Positions 1 through 7,109 of a DNA stretch of 17,053 nt are shown in pieces (the first letter of the stretch is position 1; each line of letters starts with the position of its first letter). The stretch covers positions 1 to 17,053 of the forward strand of contig QCQS01000019.1 in the NCBI GenBank assembly GCA_003212115.1, given 5' to 3'. The position numbers and the translations under genes were made by a program. Below the pieces are notes generated by a model. The model saw only the letters and a program-made list of their open reading frames with translations, searched no databases and had not been told where the DNA came from. This stretch comes from Prochlorococcus sp. AG-455-E15. GTDB lineage: Bacteria; Cyanobacteriota; Cyanobacteriia; PCC-6307; Cyanobiaceae.

Positions 1-1125
1 TGGGAGAATGGATTTGTTTCTGATTTAAAGCCCCTAAAAAATAAAGTTACAAAACCAAAAAATATTTTATTCCCAAGATTTGTTGAAACGCATTCGCATT
101 TTGATAAATCATTTATATGGGCAGACTTTCCGAATCTGGAATCAAACTATGAAGGAGCATTATCAGTAAATATTGAAGAACATAAAACTAGAACTACAGA
201 TAAGGTTCTTGAAAGAGTTGAGAAATCATTAAAACTTTCTATACAAAATGGATACCGAGCTATTAGAAGTCATATTGATACATACAAAAGTCAACCTATT
301 GATATTTGGATTGAACTTTTCAAATTACAAAAAAAATTTTCATCTGAGTTGACTTTGCAATTCGTTGCTCTAGCTCCATTGGAATTTTGGGACACTCCTA
401 ATGGAGAAGAGTTGGCAAAAATATTTTCCTCTAGAGGAGGCATTTTAGGAGGTGTTATTGTACCCCCTTTCAATAAAAAACATACAAGCAAATTTCTCGC
501 AAAGATGCTTCTTCTAGCTAGTAAATATAAATTAGAAATTGATTTGCATATAGACGAATCAATTATTGAACCTGGAGCGGGAATAAAAGTTTTATTGGAG
601 ACAATCGATAATTTAAAAATTAATAGTATTCCAATTACTTGTAGTCATTTAAGTAGTCTTATTTCTCTAAGTCATAGAGAGATTTTATATTTAGGAGAAA
701 AAATGGCTGAGAAAAATATTAAAGTTATTGCTTTACCTCTAACAAATTTTTGGCTGCTCAATCGAAGTAATAAAACCACCTCATTAAAAAGACCAGTTGC
801 TCCAATAAAGCAATTACAAAAATCACACGTGGATGTATCTCTAGGTAGTGATAACGTTCAAGATCCCTGGTTCCCATTTGGTAATTTTGATCCTTTTTAT
901 ATGTTGTCTTGCTCGATGCCTATGCTTCAACTAAATCCCTGGGAGAGAATGACTCTATCTTCTATTTTTTTAGCTCCAAGCAGATTATTAAACTTAAAGT
1001 GGGATGGTTTAATTAAAAAAGGTTGCCCTGCTGATTTTGTGATTTTAGATGCGCAAAGATGGGCAGATGTTTTTTCGAGTTCCTTAAAGAGAAAAGTGTT
1101 TATAAAAGGCGATTTATATAGCTAA
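1..1125 (+). CDS. Cytosine deaminase-like amidohydrolase (5' end outside window)
   Basis: This is the last 374 codons of a metal-dependent hydrolase of the amidohydrolase superfamily, closest in motif order to cytosine deaminase (CodA). The frame is open from base 1, so the start lies outside the window. Visible metal and substrate motifs, numbered from the first codon here, are ETHSHFDKS (His31 and His33), an IRSHID strand corresponding to the VRTHVD region of CodA, LHIDE (metal His), CSHLSS (metal His) and GSDNVQDPWFPFG (the catalytic Asp region, like CodA's DDVFDPWYPLG). The family deaminates cytosine or related cyclic amides and amidines in the cytosol, giving ammonium and an oxo product. 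The true substrate cannot be read from the sequence; creatinine-like compounds, isoguanine or other N-heterocycles are alternatives. The FAD oxidoreductase gene follows after 38 bases on the same strand, so the two may be cotranscribed. The superfamily call is firm; the CodA substrate call is tentative. Confidence 0.8.
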   Translation, partial: WENGFVSDLKPLKNKVTKPKNILFPRFVETHSHFDKSFIWADFPNLESNYEGALSVNIEEHKTRTTDKVLERVEKSLKLSIQNGYRAIRSHIDTYKSQPIDIWIELFKLQKKFSSELTLQFVALAPLEFWDTPNGEELAKIFSSRGGILGGVIVPPFNKKHTSKFLAKMLLLASKYKLEIDLHIDESIIEPGAGIKVLLETIDNLKINSIPITCSHLSSLISLSHREILYLGEKMAEKNIKVIALPLTNFWLLNRSNKTTSLKRPVAPIKQLQKSHVDVSLGSDNVQDPWFPFGNFDPFYMLSCSMPMLQLNPWERMTLSSIFLAPSRLLNLKWDGLIKKGCPADFVILDAQRWADVFSSSLKRKVFIKGDLYS

Positions 1126-1163
1126 TCGGCTAATTTATATACAAACCAATAAGAACTTAATTA

Positions 1164-2519
1164 ATGACATCAAATACTCTTAAATTTATAGACAAATTTA
1201 GGGAAGTTAACAACTTAGAAATTATTGAAAGCCAATCTGACATAAAAAGACTTTCAAAAGATTTTTATAACTACTCTCCAATCCTTACTGAAAAATTAGA
1301 CGAATGTATTGCTGATTTAGTGGTAAGACCTAGTGATCATAAAGCAGTAAAGGAAGTAGCAGAAATTTGTTGGGAATTTTCTATCCCACTTACTTTAAGG
1401 GGTTCAGGTACAGGTAATTATGGACAAGCTGTCCCATTGTTTAAAGGAGTTGTAATGCAAATGAGTCACTTTAATAAGTTAGAAGAATTTGATCCGGATA
1501 CAGGTTTTGTAAAAGTACAGTCTGGCTGTGTTATGGGAGATTTAAATAAACAATTAGAGAAATATGGTAGAGAATTGAGGTTGCTTCCTAGTACTTGGAA
1601 AACTGCAACAATTGGAGGTTTTATTGCAGGTGGATCAGGAGGTATTGGTTCAATTAGGTGGGGATTCTTAAGAGATCCAGGAAATCTTATTGGTTTAGAG
1701 GCAGTAACGATGAATGAAAAACCTGAATTATTAAAATTTGATGCTGAAGAATCTGAACCTCTAAATCATGCTTATGGGACTAATGGAATAATTACTTCTT
1801 TATTACTTTCTACTGATATTAAACGTAAGTGGTATTCAATAATTATCGACTGTATTGAATTTGAAAAAACAATAGAAATTTTAAAAACTCTTACCAGCGC
1901 AGCAATTGATCTGAAACTAGGAGCAATTCTTGAAGATGAAATTGTAGATCACATGCCAAAATGGTTTAACAGTATTCCTAGAAGTCACAAGATATTAATT
2001 CAATCTACTTTTGGTGGAACAAAAACGATCGAGTTGATTTGTAAAAAATTTAAAGTTGAATTTACCCTCCTTGGGGAAGAGGAAAAACTCGTTAATGGAA
2101 TTTCTGAAGTCGTATGGAATCATACAACTCTTCATATGAGGTCTAGAGATAAAAATTGGACTTATTTACAGATGCTTTTGCCACTTAATAATGAACTAGA
2201 ATTGATTAATTGTTTGAGAAAAAAATGGGGTAGAAAAGTTCTTTGGCATTTAGAGGCAGTTTCTCAACAAGGATCACCGCGATTAGCAGGGTTGCCTGTA
2301 TTAAGGTGGAATGGGATAGATGAATTAAATAAAATAATGGAAGACTGTAAGAAACTTGGTGCGTTTATTTTTAATCCCCATGTTTTAACTGTCGAAGGCG
2401 GAGGCCTAGGAGTGGTTGATGCAGATCAAGTAAAAGCAAAATTAAAATTTGATCCTAAAGGGCTATTAAATCCTGGAAAATTGGAAGGTTGGGAAGTAAA
2501 AGAACAATTTAAAATTTAA
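1164..2519 (+). CDS. FAD-binding oxidoreductase, GlcD/D-lactate dehydrogenase-like
   Basis: The 451-residue product is a PCMH/VAO-fold flavoprotein. The FAD-binding domain covers about residues 45–215. It contains the pyrophosphate-binding loop RGSGTGNYGQAVPL (79–92) and the second FAD contact region TIGGFIAGGSGGIGS (149–163). The C-terminal FAD-oxidase domain ends with the usual LLNPGKLEGW near residues 434–443. GlcD-family enzymes oxidise 2-hydroxyacids such as glycolate or D-lactate, and in cyanobacteria glycolate dehydrogenase serves photorespiration. This protein is somewhat shorter than typical GlcD (about 470–500 residues) and its substrate cannot be fixed from sequence, so no symbol is given. 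The ATG follows an AT-rich gap with no strong Shine-Dalgarno. The stop codon overlaps the folC stop on the other strand by 4 bases. Confidence 0.82.
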   Translation: MTSNTLKFIDKFREVNNLEIIESQSDIKRLSKDFYNYSPILTEKLDECIADLVVRPSDHKAVKEVAEICWEFSIPLTLRGSGTGNYGQAVPLFKGVVMQMSHFNKLEEFDPDTGFVKVQSGCVMGDLNKQLEKYGRELRLLPSTWKTATIGGFIAGGSGGIGSIRWGFLRDPGNLIGLEAVTMNEKPELLKFDAEESEPLNHAYGTNGIITSLLLSTDIKRKWYSIIIDCIEFEKTIEILKTLTSAAIDLKLGAILEDEIVDHMPKWFNSIPRSHKILIQSTFGGTKTIELICKKFKVEFTLLGEEEKLVNGISEVVWNHTTLHMRSRDKNWTYLQMLLPLNNELELINCLRKKWGRKVLWHLEAVSQQGSPRLAGLPVLRWNGIDELNKIMEDCKKLGAFIFNPHVLTVEGGGLGVVDADQVKAKLKFDPKGLLNPGKLEGWEVKEQFKI

Positions 2520-3748
2520 AATTTCTGTTTATTTGTAAATTTAATAAATTCAGCAACTAAAAAAATAGAACCTGTTAGGACAGGATGATTAGGTGGCCAT
2601 TTTTCTAGGGAAAATAAATAATCAATGGCAAGCTCAAATGTTTTAAATTCAATTGTTTTTTGAAAGTCAATTTCTTTACTTTGAGAGAGATCATTTAATT
2701 GCCAACTAGGTTGGTTTGGGACTGGCACAAGTAATAAGCGATCATTTTTCTTTAGAAGTGTTTTTAATATTGCGTAAATATCTTTTTGTCTTTGGACACC
2801 TAAAATCCAATAAATTCCTTTATCTTCATTCTCCCAATTGCTTCGCTCATTAGAGAGAGCTTTTGCCGCAGGATAATTATGCGCACAATCTACAAGAATT
2901 TCTTTGTTCAAATAATTTATTATTTCTAGCCTTCCGTTCCAAGTTGTCTTTTTAAGACCTTCTGATATGTGCTTTTCTTTTATATTGAATCCCAAATTAT
3001 TCAGCGCTTCAATTGCACCAATAGCTACTGAAGCATTTTGCTTTTGAAAAATTCCTTTTAATCCAAGCTCATAGCTGTTTGAAATTGACTCTTTCCAGAT
3101 AATTTCTGCTCCTACCTCTTTAACTTTTTTGGTTATTAAATTTTCAACTTGACTATTTTGATTGCATGAGATGACAATTGAGTTTTTTTCAATAACTGCT
3201 AATTTTTCTTCGGCAATTTTTTCAATCGTATCACCAAGAAATTCTTTATGGTCTAAGCCAATATTCCCAATAGCAATTATTGGCCTAGATTTATGGGCTG
3301 TTGTCGCGTCTAATCTTCCCCCTAAGCCAGCTTCAAGAATGATCAAGTCCACTTTTTTATTGTCAAAAAAATTTAGTGCGCAGCAAATGATTTTTTCAAA
3401 GGGCGTTAATTCAAATGCTGAAAAATTTTTTTCTATCAATCTATAGATTTTTTCAAAATCAGTTTTGTTAATATTTTTTTTATTAACTCTAATCCTCTCG
3501 CATACGTCCAAAAGATGGGGAGATGTCGTTACACCAAAATTCCCTTTAGCTTCAAAAAGTATACTTTCTAAATATGCCGCGATTGATCCTTTCCCATTGG
3601 TTCCAATAATTTGTATCGCAGGGATATTCTCGCAAGGATTACCAAGTTCTTGAAGTGCTTTTTTAATTCTTGATAAACCTAACTTGATATTATCCCTTTC
3701 ATATTTAGGTGATAACAATTCAAAAACTTTTAAATCTGCATTTTTCAA
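2516..3748 (-). CDS. folC: Folylpolyglutamate synthase / dihydrofolate synthase
   Basis: FolC is a cytosolic ATP-dependent ligase that adds glutamate to dihydropteroate and then to folates, keeping folate cofactors in the cell. The 410-residue protein has the Mur-ligase fold. Visible motifs are the P-loop GTNGKGS (49–55), the folate-binding TSPHL (75–79), GLGGRLDATT (141–150), the Mg/ATP motif around LDHKEFLGDTIEKIAEEK (165–182) and, in the C-terminal domain, VDCAHNYPAA. The start is a TTG at 3748: the frame has a stop two codons upstream and no ATG ahead of the P-loop fits the family length. The gene begins 11 bases after the argD stop and is probably in the same transcript. Its 3' end overlaps the convergent FAD oxidoreductase gene by 4 bases. 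Confidence 0.93.
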   Translation of the reverse strand: MKNADLKVFELLSPKYERDNIKLGLSRIKKALQELGNPCENIPAIQIIGTNGKGSIAAYLESILFEAKGNFGVTTSPHLLDVCERIRVNKKNINKTDFEKIYRLIEKNFSAFELTPFEKIICCALNFFDNKKVDLIILEAGLGGRLDATTAHKSRPIIAIGNIGLDHKEFLGDTIEKIAEEKLAVIEKNSIVISCNQNSQVENLITKKVKEVGAEIIWKESISNSYELGLKGIFQKQNASVAIGAIEALNNLGFNIKEKHISEGLKKTTWNGRLEIINYLNKEILVDCAHNYPAAKALSNERSNWENEDKGIYWILGVQRQKDIYAILKTLLKKNDRLLLVPVPNQPSWQLNDLSQSKEIDFQKTIEFKTFELAIDYLFSLEKWPPNHPVLTGSIFLVAEFIKFTNKQKF

Positions 3749-3759
3749 AATTTAAATCT

Positions 3760-4935
3760 CTATAACTCTTCAAAAATTGAATTCAACTTCCCCAAAAGAA
3801 TATTAATTTCTCTTCGAGATATAACTAATGGTGGGACAATCCTTACAACATTCCCTCCTGCAGGAACTACTAGTAATCCTTTATCAAAAGCTTTTAATGT
3901 AATTTTTTTTGCACTAGCATAATCATCATTGATCACAAGACCTTGTATTAAACCTAAACCTCTTTTCCCGCTAATGATATTATGAAATTTTTTTGACAAT
4001 TGTTCAAATCCAGCACTTAATTGTTCTCCTCTTAGATAAACATTATTGATAAGATTTCTTCTATTTATTTCCTCTAATACCGTTAGGGCAGCTTTACAGG
4101 CGAAAGGATTCCCCCCAAAAGTGCTTGCATGATCTCCTGGAGAAAAAATGTTGGCTTTTTCTTTTACTAATAATGCTCCAATTGCATGACCTCCTCCTAA
4201 TCCTTTTGCAAGGGTGAATCCATCAGGTTCAATTCCTAAATTCTCATAACCCCACATTTTCCCTGTCCGACCTACTCCACTTTGGACCTCATCTAAAATG
4301 AGAAGAGAATTATATTCATCACATATATCTCTCAGGCTTTTAAAAAATATTTTACTTCCAGGAATTACGCCACCTTCTCCTTGTATTGGTTCAACTAAAA
4401 CTCCGGAAATTTTTTGATTATTATTTTCACACTCTTCAAATAATTTTTTTACCGAATCGAAATTGTTAAATTTAAAAAATTTGAAGCCTTGAATCATTGG
4501 TTCGAAACCTTTTTGATATTTGGGCTGTCCAGTAGCACTCAAGGCTGCCAGCGTCCTACCATGAAAGCTTGATTCTGCTGCGAGAATAATTGATTCTTTA
4601 TTTTTATTTGTTGTATTACCATATTTTTTAATTAATTTAATTGCTGATTCATTTGCTTCCGCACCACTGTTGCAGAAGAAGACGCTTTCGGCACAACTCA
4701 TATTCGTTAAAGTTCTGCTTAGTTGTTCTTGTTCTTCAATGTTGTAGAGATTGGAAATGTGCTGAATCTTTTTTAGTTGACTTGAAAGCCTCCTTCCTAA
4801 AACTCTATCGCTATGTCCAAGACTACAAGTTGCGATACCAGCAACTGCATCAAGATATTTTTTACCAGTGTTGTCCCATAGCCAACAACCTTTTCCTTTT
4901 TTGAAAGATATATCGAATCGACTATAGGTATTCAT
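3760..4935 (-). CDS. argD: Acetylornithine aminotransferase
   Basis: ArgD is a PLP-dependent class III aminotransferase. It converts N-acetylglutamate semialdehyde to N-acetylornithine in arginine synthesis; many homologues also act on succinyl-diaminopimelate precursors. With the ATG at 4935 the protein is 391 residues, normal for the family. It shows CNSGAEANE (88–96, PLP phosphate binding), SFHGRT (123–128), VEPIQGEGG (181–189), the PLP-pyridine Asp in LDEVQSGVGRTG (214–225) and the Schiff-base Lys in TLAKGLGGG (Lys244). A longer reading frame runs up to 5016, but its extra 27 codons are the tRNA-Leu gene read as protein, so the 4935 start is chosen. Only five bases separate this start from the tRNA 3' end, leaving almost no leader and no Shine-Dalgarno. 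folC follows after 11 bases. Confidence 0.94.
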   Translation of the reverse strand: MNTYSRFDISFKKGKGCWLWDNTGKKYLDAVAGIATCSLGHSDRVLGRRLSSQLKKIQHISNLYNIEEQEQLSRTLTNMSCAESVFFCNSGAEANESAIKLIKKYGNTTNKNKESIILAAESSFHGRTLAALSATGQPKYQKGFEPMIQGFKFFKFNNFDSVKKLFEECENNNQKISGVLVEPIQGEGGVIPGSKIFFKSLRDICDEYNSLLILDEVQSGVGRTGKMWGYENLGIEPDGFTLAKGLGGGHAIGALLVKEKANIFSPGDHASTFGGNPFACKAALTVLEEINRRNLINNVYLRGEQLSAGFEQLSKKFHNIISGKRGLGLIQGLVINDDYASAKKITLKAFDKGLLVVPAGGNVVRIVPPLVISRREINILLGKLNSIFEEL

Positions 4936-4940
4936 CAAAG

Positions 4941-5022
4941 TGGGAGCGGTCGGACTTGAACCGACATACCCGAAGGTGCCGCATTTTGAGTGCGGTGCGT
5001 CTACCAATTCCACCACGCTCCC
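4941..5022 (-). tRNA. tRNA-Leu (anticodon CAA)
   Basis: An 82-nt class II tRNA is read on the minus strand. The seven-base acceptor stem pairs GGGAGCG (5022–5016) with CGCTCCC (4948–4942), with discriminator A at 4941. The D-arm region contains TGGTAGACGC and the T-arm contains GGTTCAAGTCC. The anticodon stem CCGCA/TGCGG encloses loop CTCAAAA, giving anticodon CAA at 4988–4986, which reads UUG leucine codons. A short variable arm (CACCTTCGGGTA) fits tRNA-Leu. The 3' CCA is not encoded, as is common in cyanobacteria, so it must be added after processing. argD starts five bases downstream on the same strand. Confidence 0.96.
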
Positions 5023-5049
5023 AAGGTTTTTGAAAAAATGAACTTTTTT

Positions 5050-5055
5050 ATTATA
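5050..5055 (-). promoter_or_regulatory. Likely −10 box for tRNA-Leu–argD–folC
   Basis: A perfect TATAAT on the minus strand lies 27 bases upstream of the mature tRNA 5' end. That would place transcription start about 20 bases before the tRNA. No convincing −35 hexamer is seen at 16–18 bases upstream, so this is a −10-only call, inferred to serve the tRNA and the genes behind it. Confidence 0.5.
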
Positions 5056-5208
5056 ACAAAATTCAACTTATTGACTATTGCTTTGTTCAAGGAATAGTGA
5101 TCAAGATAACGTTTGTTACTAGTTAATCTTTTCGTTAAAGACATTGAATTAAATTTATTGAATTTTCTGATAATAAATGAAATAAAAAACGATAGTATAC
5201 ATATATGA

Positions 5209-5214
5209 TACAAT
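5209..5214 (+). promoter_or_regulatory. Candidate −10 box for the two small membrane proteins
   Basis: TACAAT preceded by TGA forms an extended −10-like element inside the AT-rich stretch TATACATATATGATACAAT. It would give a leader of roughly 80 bases before the ATG at 5304. No good −35 is visible. In such AT-rich DNA a chance match is possible. The rest of the gap between the tRNA and 5304 holds no open frame or RNA structure that I can support. Confidence 0.3.
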
Positions 5215-5303
5215 TATGTAGCAAATTTCCAAGAAAGAACCTATTTTCGGGAAGAAAGCTTCATATTCAGTAATATTATGTTATTCTTAAAGAAAAAAAT
5301 TAA

Positions 5304-5411
5304 ATGACTAAAACTAAAGCTAAAAAATTATCTTTACAATTCGTCCCCTATCTTTTCATTGTTGTCACTATTTTGACTGCATTTGGGTCTACTACCGGAA
5401 CATGGGCATGA
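5304..5411 (+). CDS. Predicted 35-residue single-span membrane protein
   Basis: This short frame encodes 35 residues: a basic N-terminus (MTKTKAKKLS, five Lys) followed by one hydrophobic span of about 17 residues (around 13–29) and a short polar tail ending GTWA. That layout fits a one-pass membrane peptide with its N-terminus in the cytoplasm, the size class of small thylakoid complex subunits in cyanobacteria. I do not recognise the family and assign no function. Support comes from its position in the 527-bp gap between tRNA-Leu and murA, the clean charge/hydrophobicity pattern, and a four-base ATGA overlap with a second such frame. It could still be chance coding in AT-rich DNA. Confidence 0.5.
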   Translation: MTKTKAKKLSLQFVPYLFIVVTILTAFGSTTGTWA

Positions 5412-5518
5412 ATGATCTCAAAATTAGTGGTTTAAATAAAATTTGGTCTAGTCGCTTCTTAGTTTTGTTCCTCATATTCTTAGGCTGTATTTCACTGATC
5501 AATATTGCTTATGTTTAG
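5408..5518 (+). CDS. Predicted 36-residue single-span membrane protein, coupled to the preceding one
   Basis: The ATG at 5408 shares ATGA with the stop of the upstream small frame, the classic arrangement for translational coupling. A GGA triplet eight bases ahead could act as a weak Shine-Dalgarno. The product has a polar N-terminus (MNDLKISGLNKIWSSR) and a hydrophobic segment from about residue 17 to the end (FLVLFLIFLGCISLINIAYV), so it should be membrane-anchored by its C-terminal half. The family is not recognised. The paired arrangement raises the likelihood that both frames are real, perhaps as partners in one complex, but that is inference. Confidence 0.48.
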   Translation: MNDLKISGLNKIWSSRFLVLFLIFLGCISLINIAYV

Positions 5519-5549
5519 ATAATTTACTAATCCATATGCTCTTCGGAAT

Positions 5550-6920
5550 TTAGGCCGCTCTATATCGAGGAATATCTGAGGGGTCTGAACTAGTTTTTAA
5601 TTCCTTATTTGTCAAAGTTTTTTTGTTAAACTCCCTGGTTATTTTTATACCCAATATTTTTAGTTTTGATTCAAAATTTTCATAACCTCTATCCAAATGC
5701 TCTAAACCATAAATTCTACTAGTGCCTTCAGCTATAATTCCAGCAATTATTAGTGCCGCTGAAGACCTCAAATCAGATCCAACTAGATCCATCCCCTTAA
5801 ATTTTTTAACACCTTTGATATAAGCTATATTTTTATTTAATTTTATATTCGCCCCCATTTTGTTAAGTAAATGAACATGGTTCATTCTGTTTTCGAAAAT
5901 TGTTTCAGTTATCTTTGATTCACCATTTGCGATTGCCATTAAAGTTGTAAATGGTGCTTGCAAATCAGTTGGAAATCCTGGGAAAGGAGCTGTTTCAACA
6001 TCTACACCTTTGATCTTTTTACCTTTGATTGTAATTGAATTACCTTTAATCGTAATTTTACTTCCACTTTCTTGAAGCTTATTCGTGACAGCTTCAAGAT
6101 GATTAGGAATTACTGGAGAAATTGTTATCGAAGAGGAAGTTGCAGCAGCTGCTATTAAAAAAGTTCCAGCTTCTATTCGATCTGGAATCACTTTATGAGT
6201 ACAACCACACAGCTTATTAACACCATCAATAATTATTTTTTCTTTGCCAGAGTCGTAAATCTTTGCCCCCATTTTATTTAGCATTTGGCATAAATCCTGA
6301 ATCTCAGGTTCTCTTGCAGCATTCTCAATCGTAGTTCTTCCCTCCGCTAATGATGCGGCCATTATTAAAGTTTCCGTAGCTCCAACGCTTGGGCAATTTA
6401 ATTTGATATGAGTACCATGCAGTTTATTAGTCTCGTTCTTTATTCTTGCTTTGACAATTCCTTCTTCAATAATAATTTCCGCTCCTAAGGCTTGAAGTCC
6501 ATTTATGTGCTCATCTATGGGCCTTAAGCCAATATTGCAACCTCCAGGTAAGGGGACTTTAGCCTCTCCATATTTACTTAATAATGCACCTATACAAAAG
6601 AAACTAGCTCTTAATCCATTAACAAGTTCATATGGAAGATCTTTAATAGAAATATTTTTTGGATCTATCTCTAAGCGATTTTCTTTTTGTATTATTTTGA
6701 TACCTAAACTCTTTAGGATATTCCCCATTTTTTCTATATCGGTAAGACGAGGAACATTCTCAAGAATTACCCTTTCATCAGTTAGCAATGATGAGGCTAA
6801 TAAAACTAAGGCGGAATTCTTGGCGCCACTTATTTGAACTTTTCCATGTAAGTTACCTTGGCCAAAAATCTTTAAATTTTGAGATTTAAGATATGACTTC
6901 TTTTTGCTTACGCAAATCAT
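5550..6920 (-). CDS. murA: UDP-N-acetylglucosamine 1-carboxyvinyltransferase
   Basis: MurA transfers enolpyruvate from PEP to UDP-GlcNAc, the first committed step of peptidoglycan synthesis, in the cytosol. The 456-residue protein has the EPSP-synthase-like fold, somewhat longer than the usual ~420 because of short N- and C-terminal extensions. Visible are SGAKNSAL (31–38, including the Lys-Asn pair equivalent to E. coli K22/N23), the active-site loop PGGCNIGLRP (125–134) with catalytic Cys128 (the fosfomycin target in the family), FPTDLQAPF with the catalytic Asp, and DLRSSAALIIAG with the PEP-binding Arg. The ATG at 6920 is kept because it lies just ahead of a plausible N-terminus. It converges with the small-protein pair, whose second frame ends 31 bases from the murA stop. 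Confidence 0.96.
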   Translation of the reverse strand: MICVSKKKSYLKSQNLKIFGQGNLHGKVQISGAKNSALVLLASSLLTDERVILENVPRLTDIEKMGNILKSLGIKIIQKENRLEIDPKNISIKDLPYELVNGLRASFFCIGALLSKYGEAKVPLPGGCNIGLRPIDEHINGLQALGAEIIIEEGIVKARIKNETNKLHGTHIKLNCPSVGATETLIMAASLAEGRTTIENAAREPEIQDLCQMLNKMGAKIYDSGKEKIIIDGVNKLCGCTHKVIPDRIEAGTFLIAAAATSSSITISPVIPNHLEAVTNKLQESGSKITIKGNSITIKGKKIKGVDVETAPFPGFPTDLQAPFTTLMAIANGESKITETIFENRMNHVHLLNKMGANIKLNKNIAYIKGVKKFKGMDLVGSDLRSSAALIIAGIIAEGTSRIYGLEHLDRGYENFESKLKILGIKITREFNKKTLTNKELKTSSDPSDIPRYRAA

Positions 6921-7073
6921 TAAGGGTTAATTTATTAGATTCATCATGACAAAGGAAAACTTGTAAGTCCACCCTATGTAACGTCATGAATATTAATTAA
7001 AAGTGAAAATGTACTTTTTGATTTCTTGGAAAATAAAAATTTAATAAATAATTGATCAAAATATTTATGTAAT

Positions 7074-7079
7074 TAAAAT
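7074..7079 (+). promoter_or_regulatory. Candidate −10 box for the SpoU–lpd–trpC block
   Basis: TAAAAT lies 16 bases after a TTGATC (7052–7057) that could serve as −35. Transcription would begin near 7086, about 24 bases before the proposed ATA start at 7110. This fits the extended methyltransferase model better than the downstream TTG, which would leave a leader of about 156 bases. The match is imperfect and the region AT-rich. Confidence 0.32.
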
Positions 7080-7109
7080 AAAGTTAATAACGCATTTTCC
7101 AAATTACTC

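Noticed and set aside
3162..3653. Frames of 94 and 62 codons on the plus strand inside folC
   Set aside because: They are antisense shadows of a well-supported FolC sequence with no recognisable domain.
4936..5016. N-terminal extension of ArgD by 27 residues (MVELVDAPHSKCG…)
   Set aside because: These codons are the tRNA-Leu gene read as protein, a well-known artefact, and ArgD family homology begins after the ATG at 4935.
5001..5213. 70-codon frame on the minus strand, ending in the tRNA
   Set aside because: It reads through the likely tRNA promoter and into the tRNA, has AT-rich composition and matches no family I know.
6505..6837. 110-codon plus-strand frame inside murA
   Set aside because: It is opposite conserved MurA motifs and has no family similarity or start signal.
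6934..6979. 7-bp inverted repeat TCATGAC…GTCATGA upstream of murA and the methyltransferase
   Set aside because: Arms are short and 32 bases apart in AT-rich DNA; there is no T-run or known operator match, so chance is likely.
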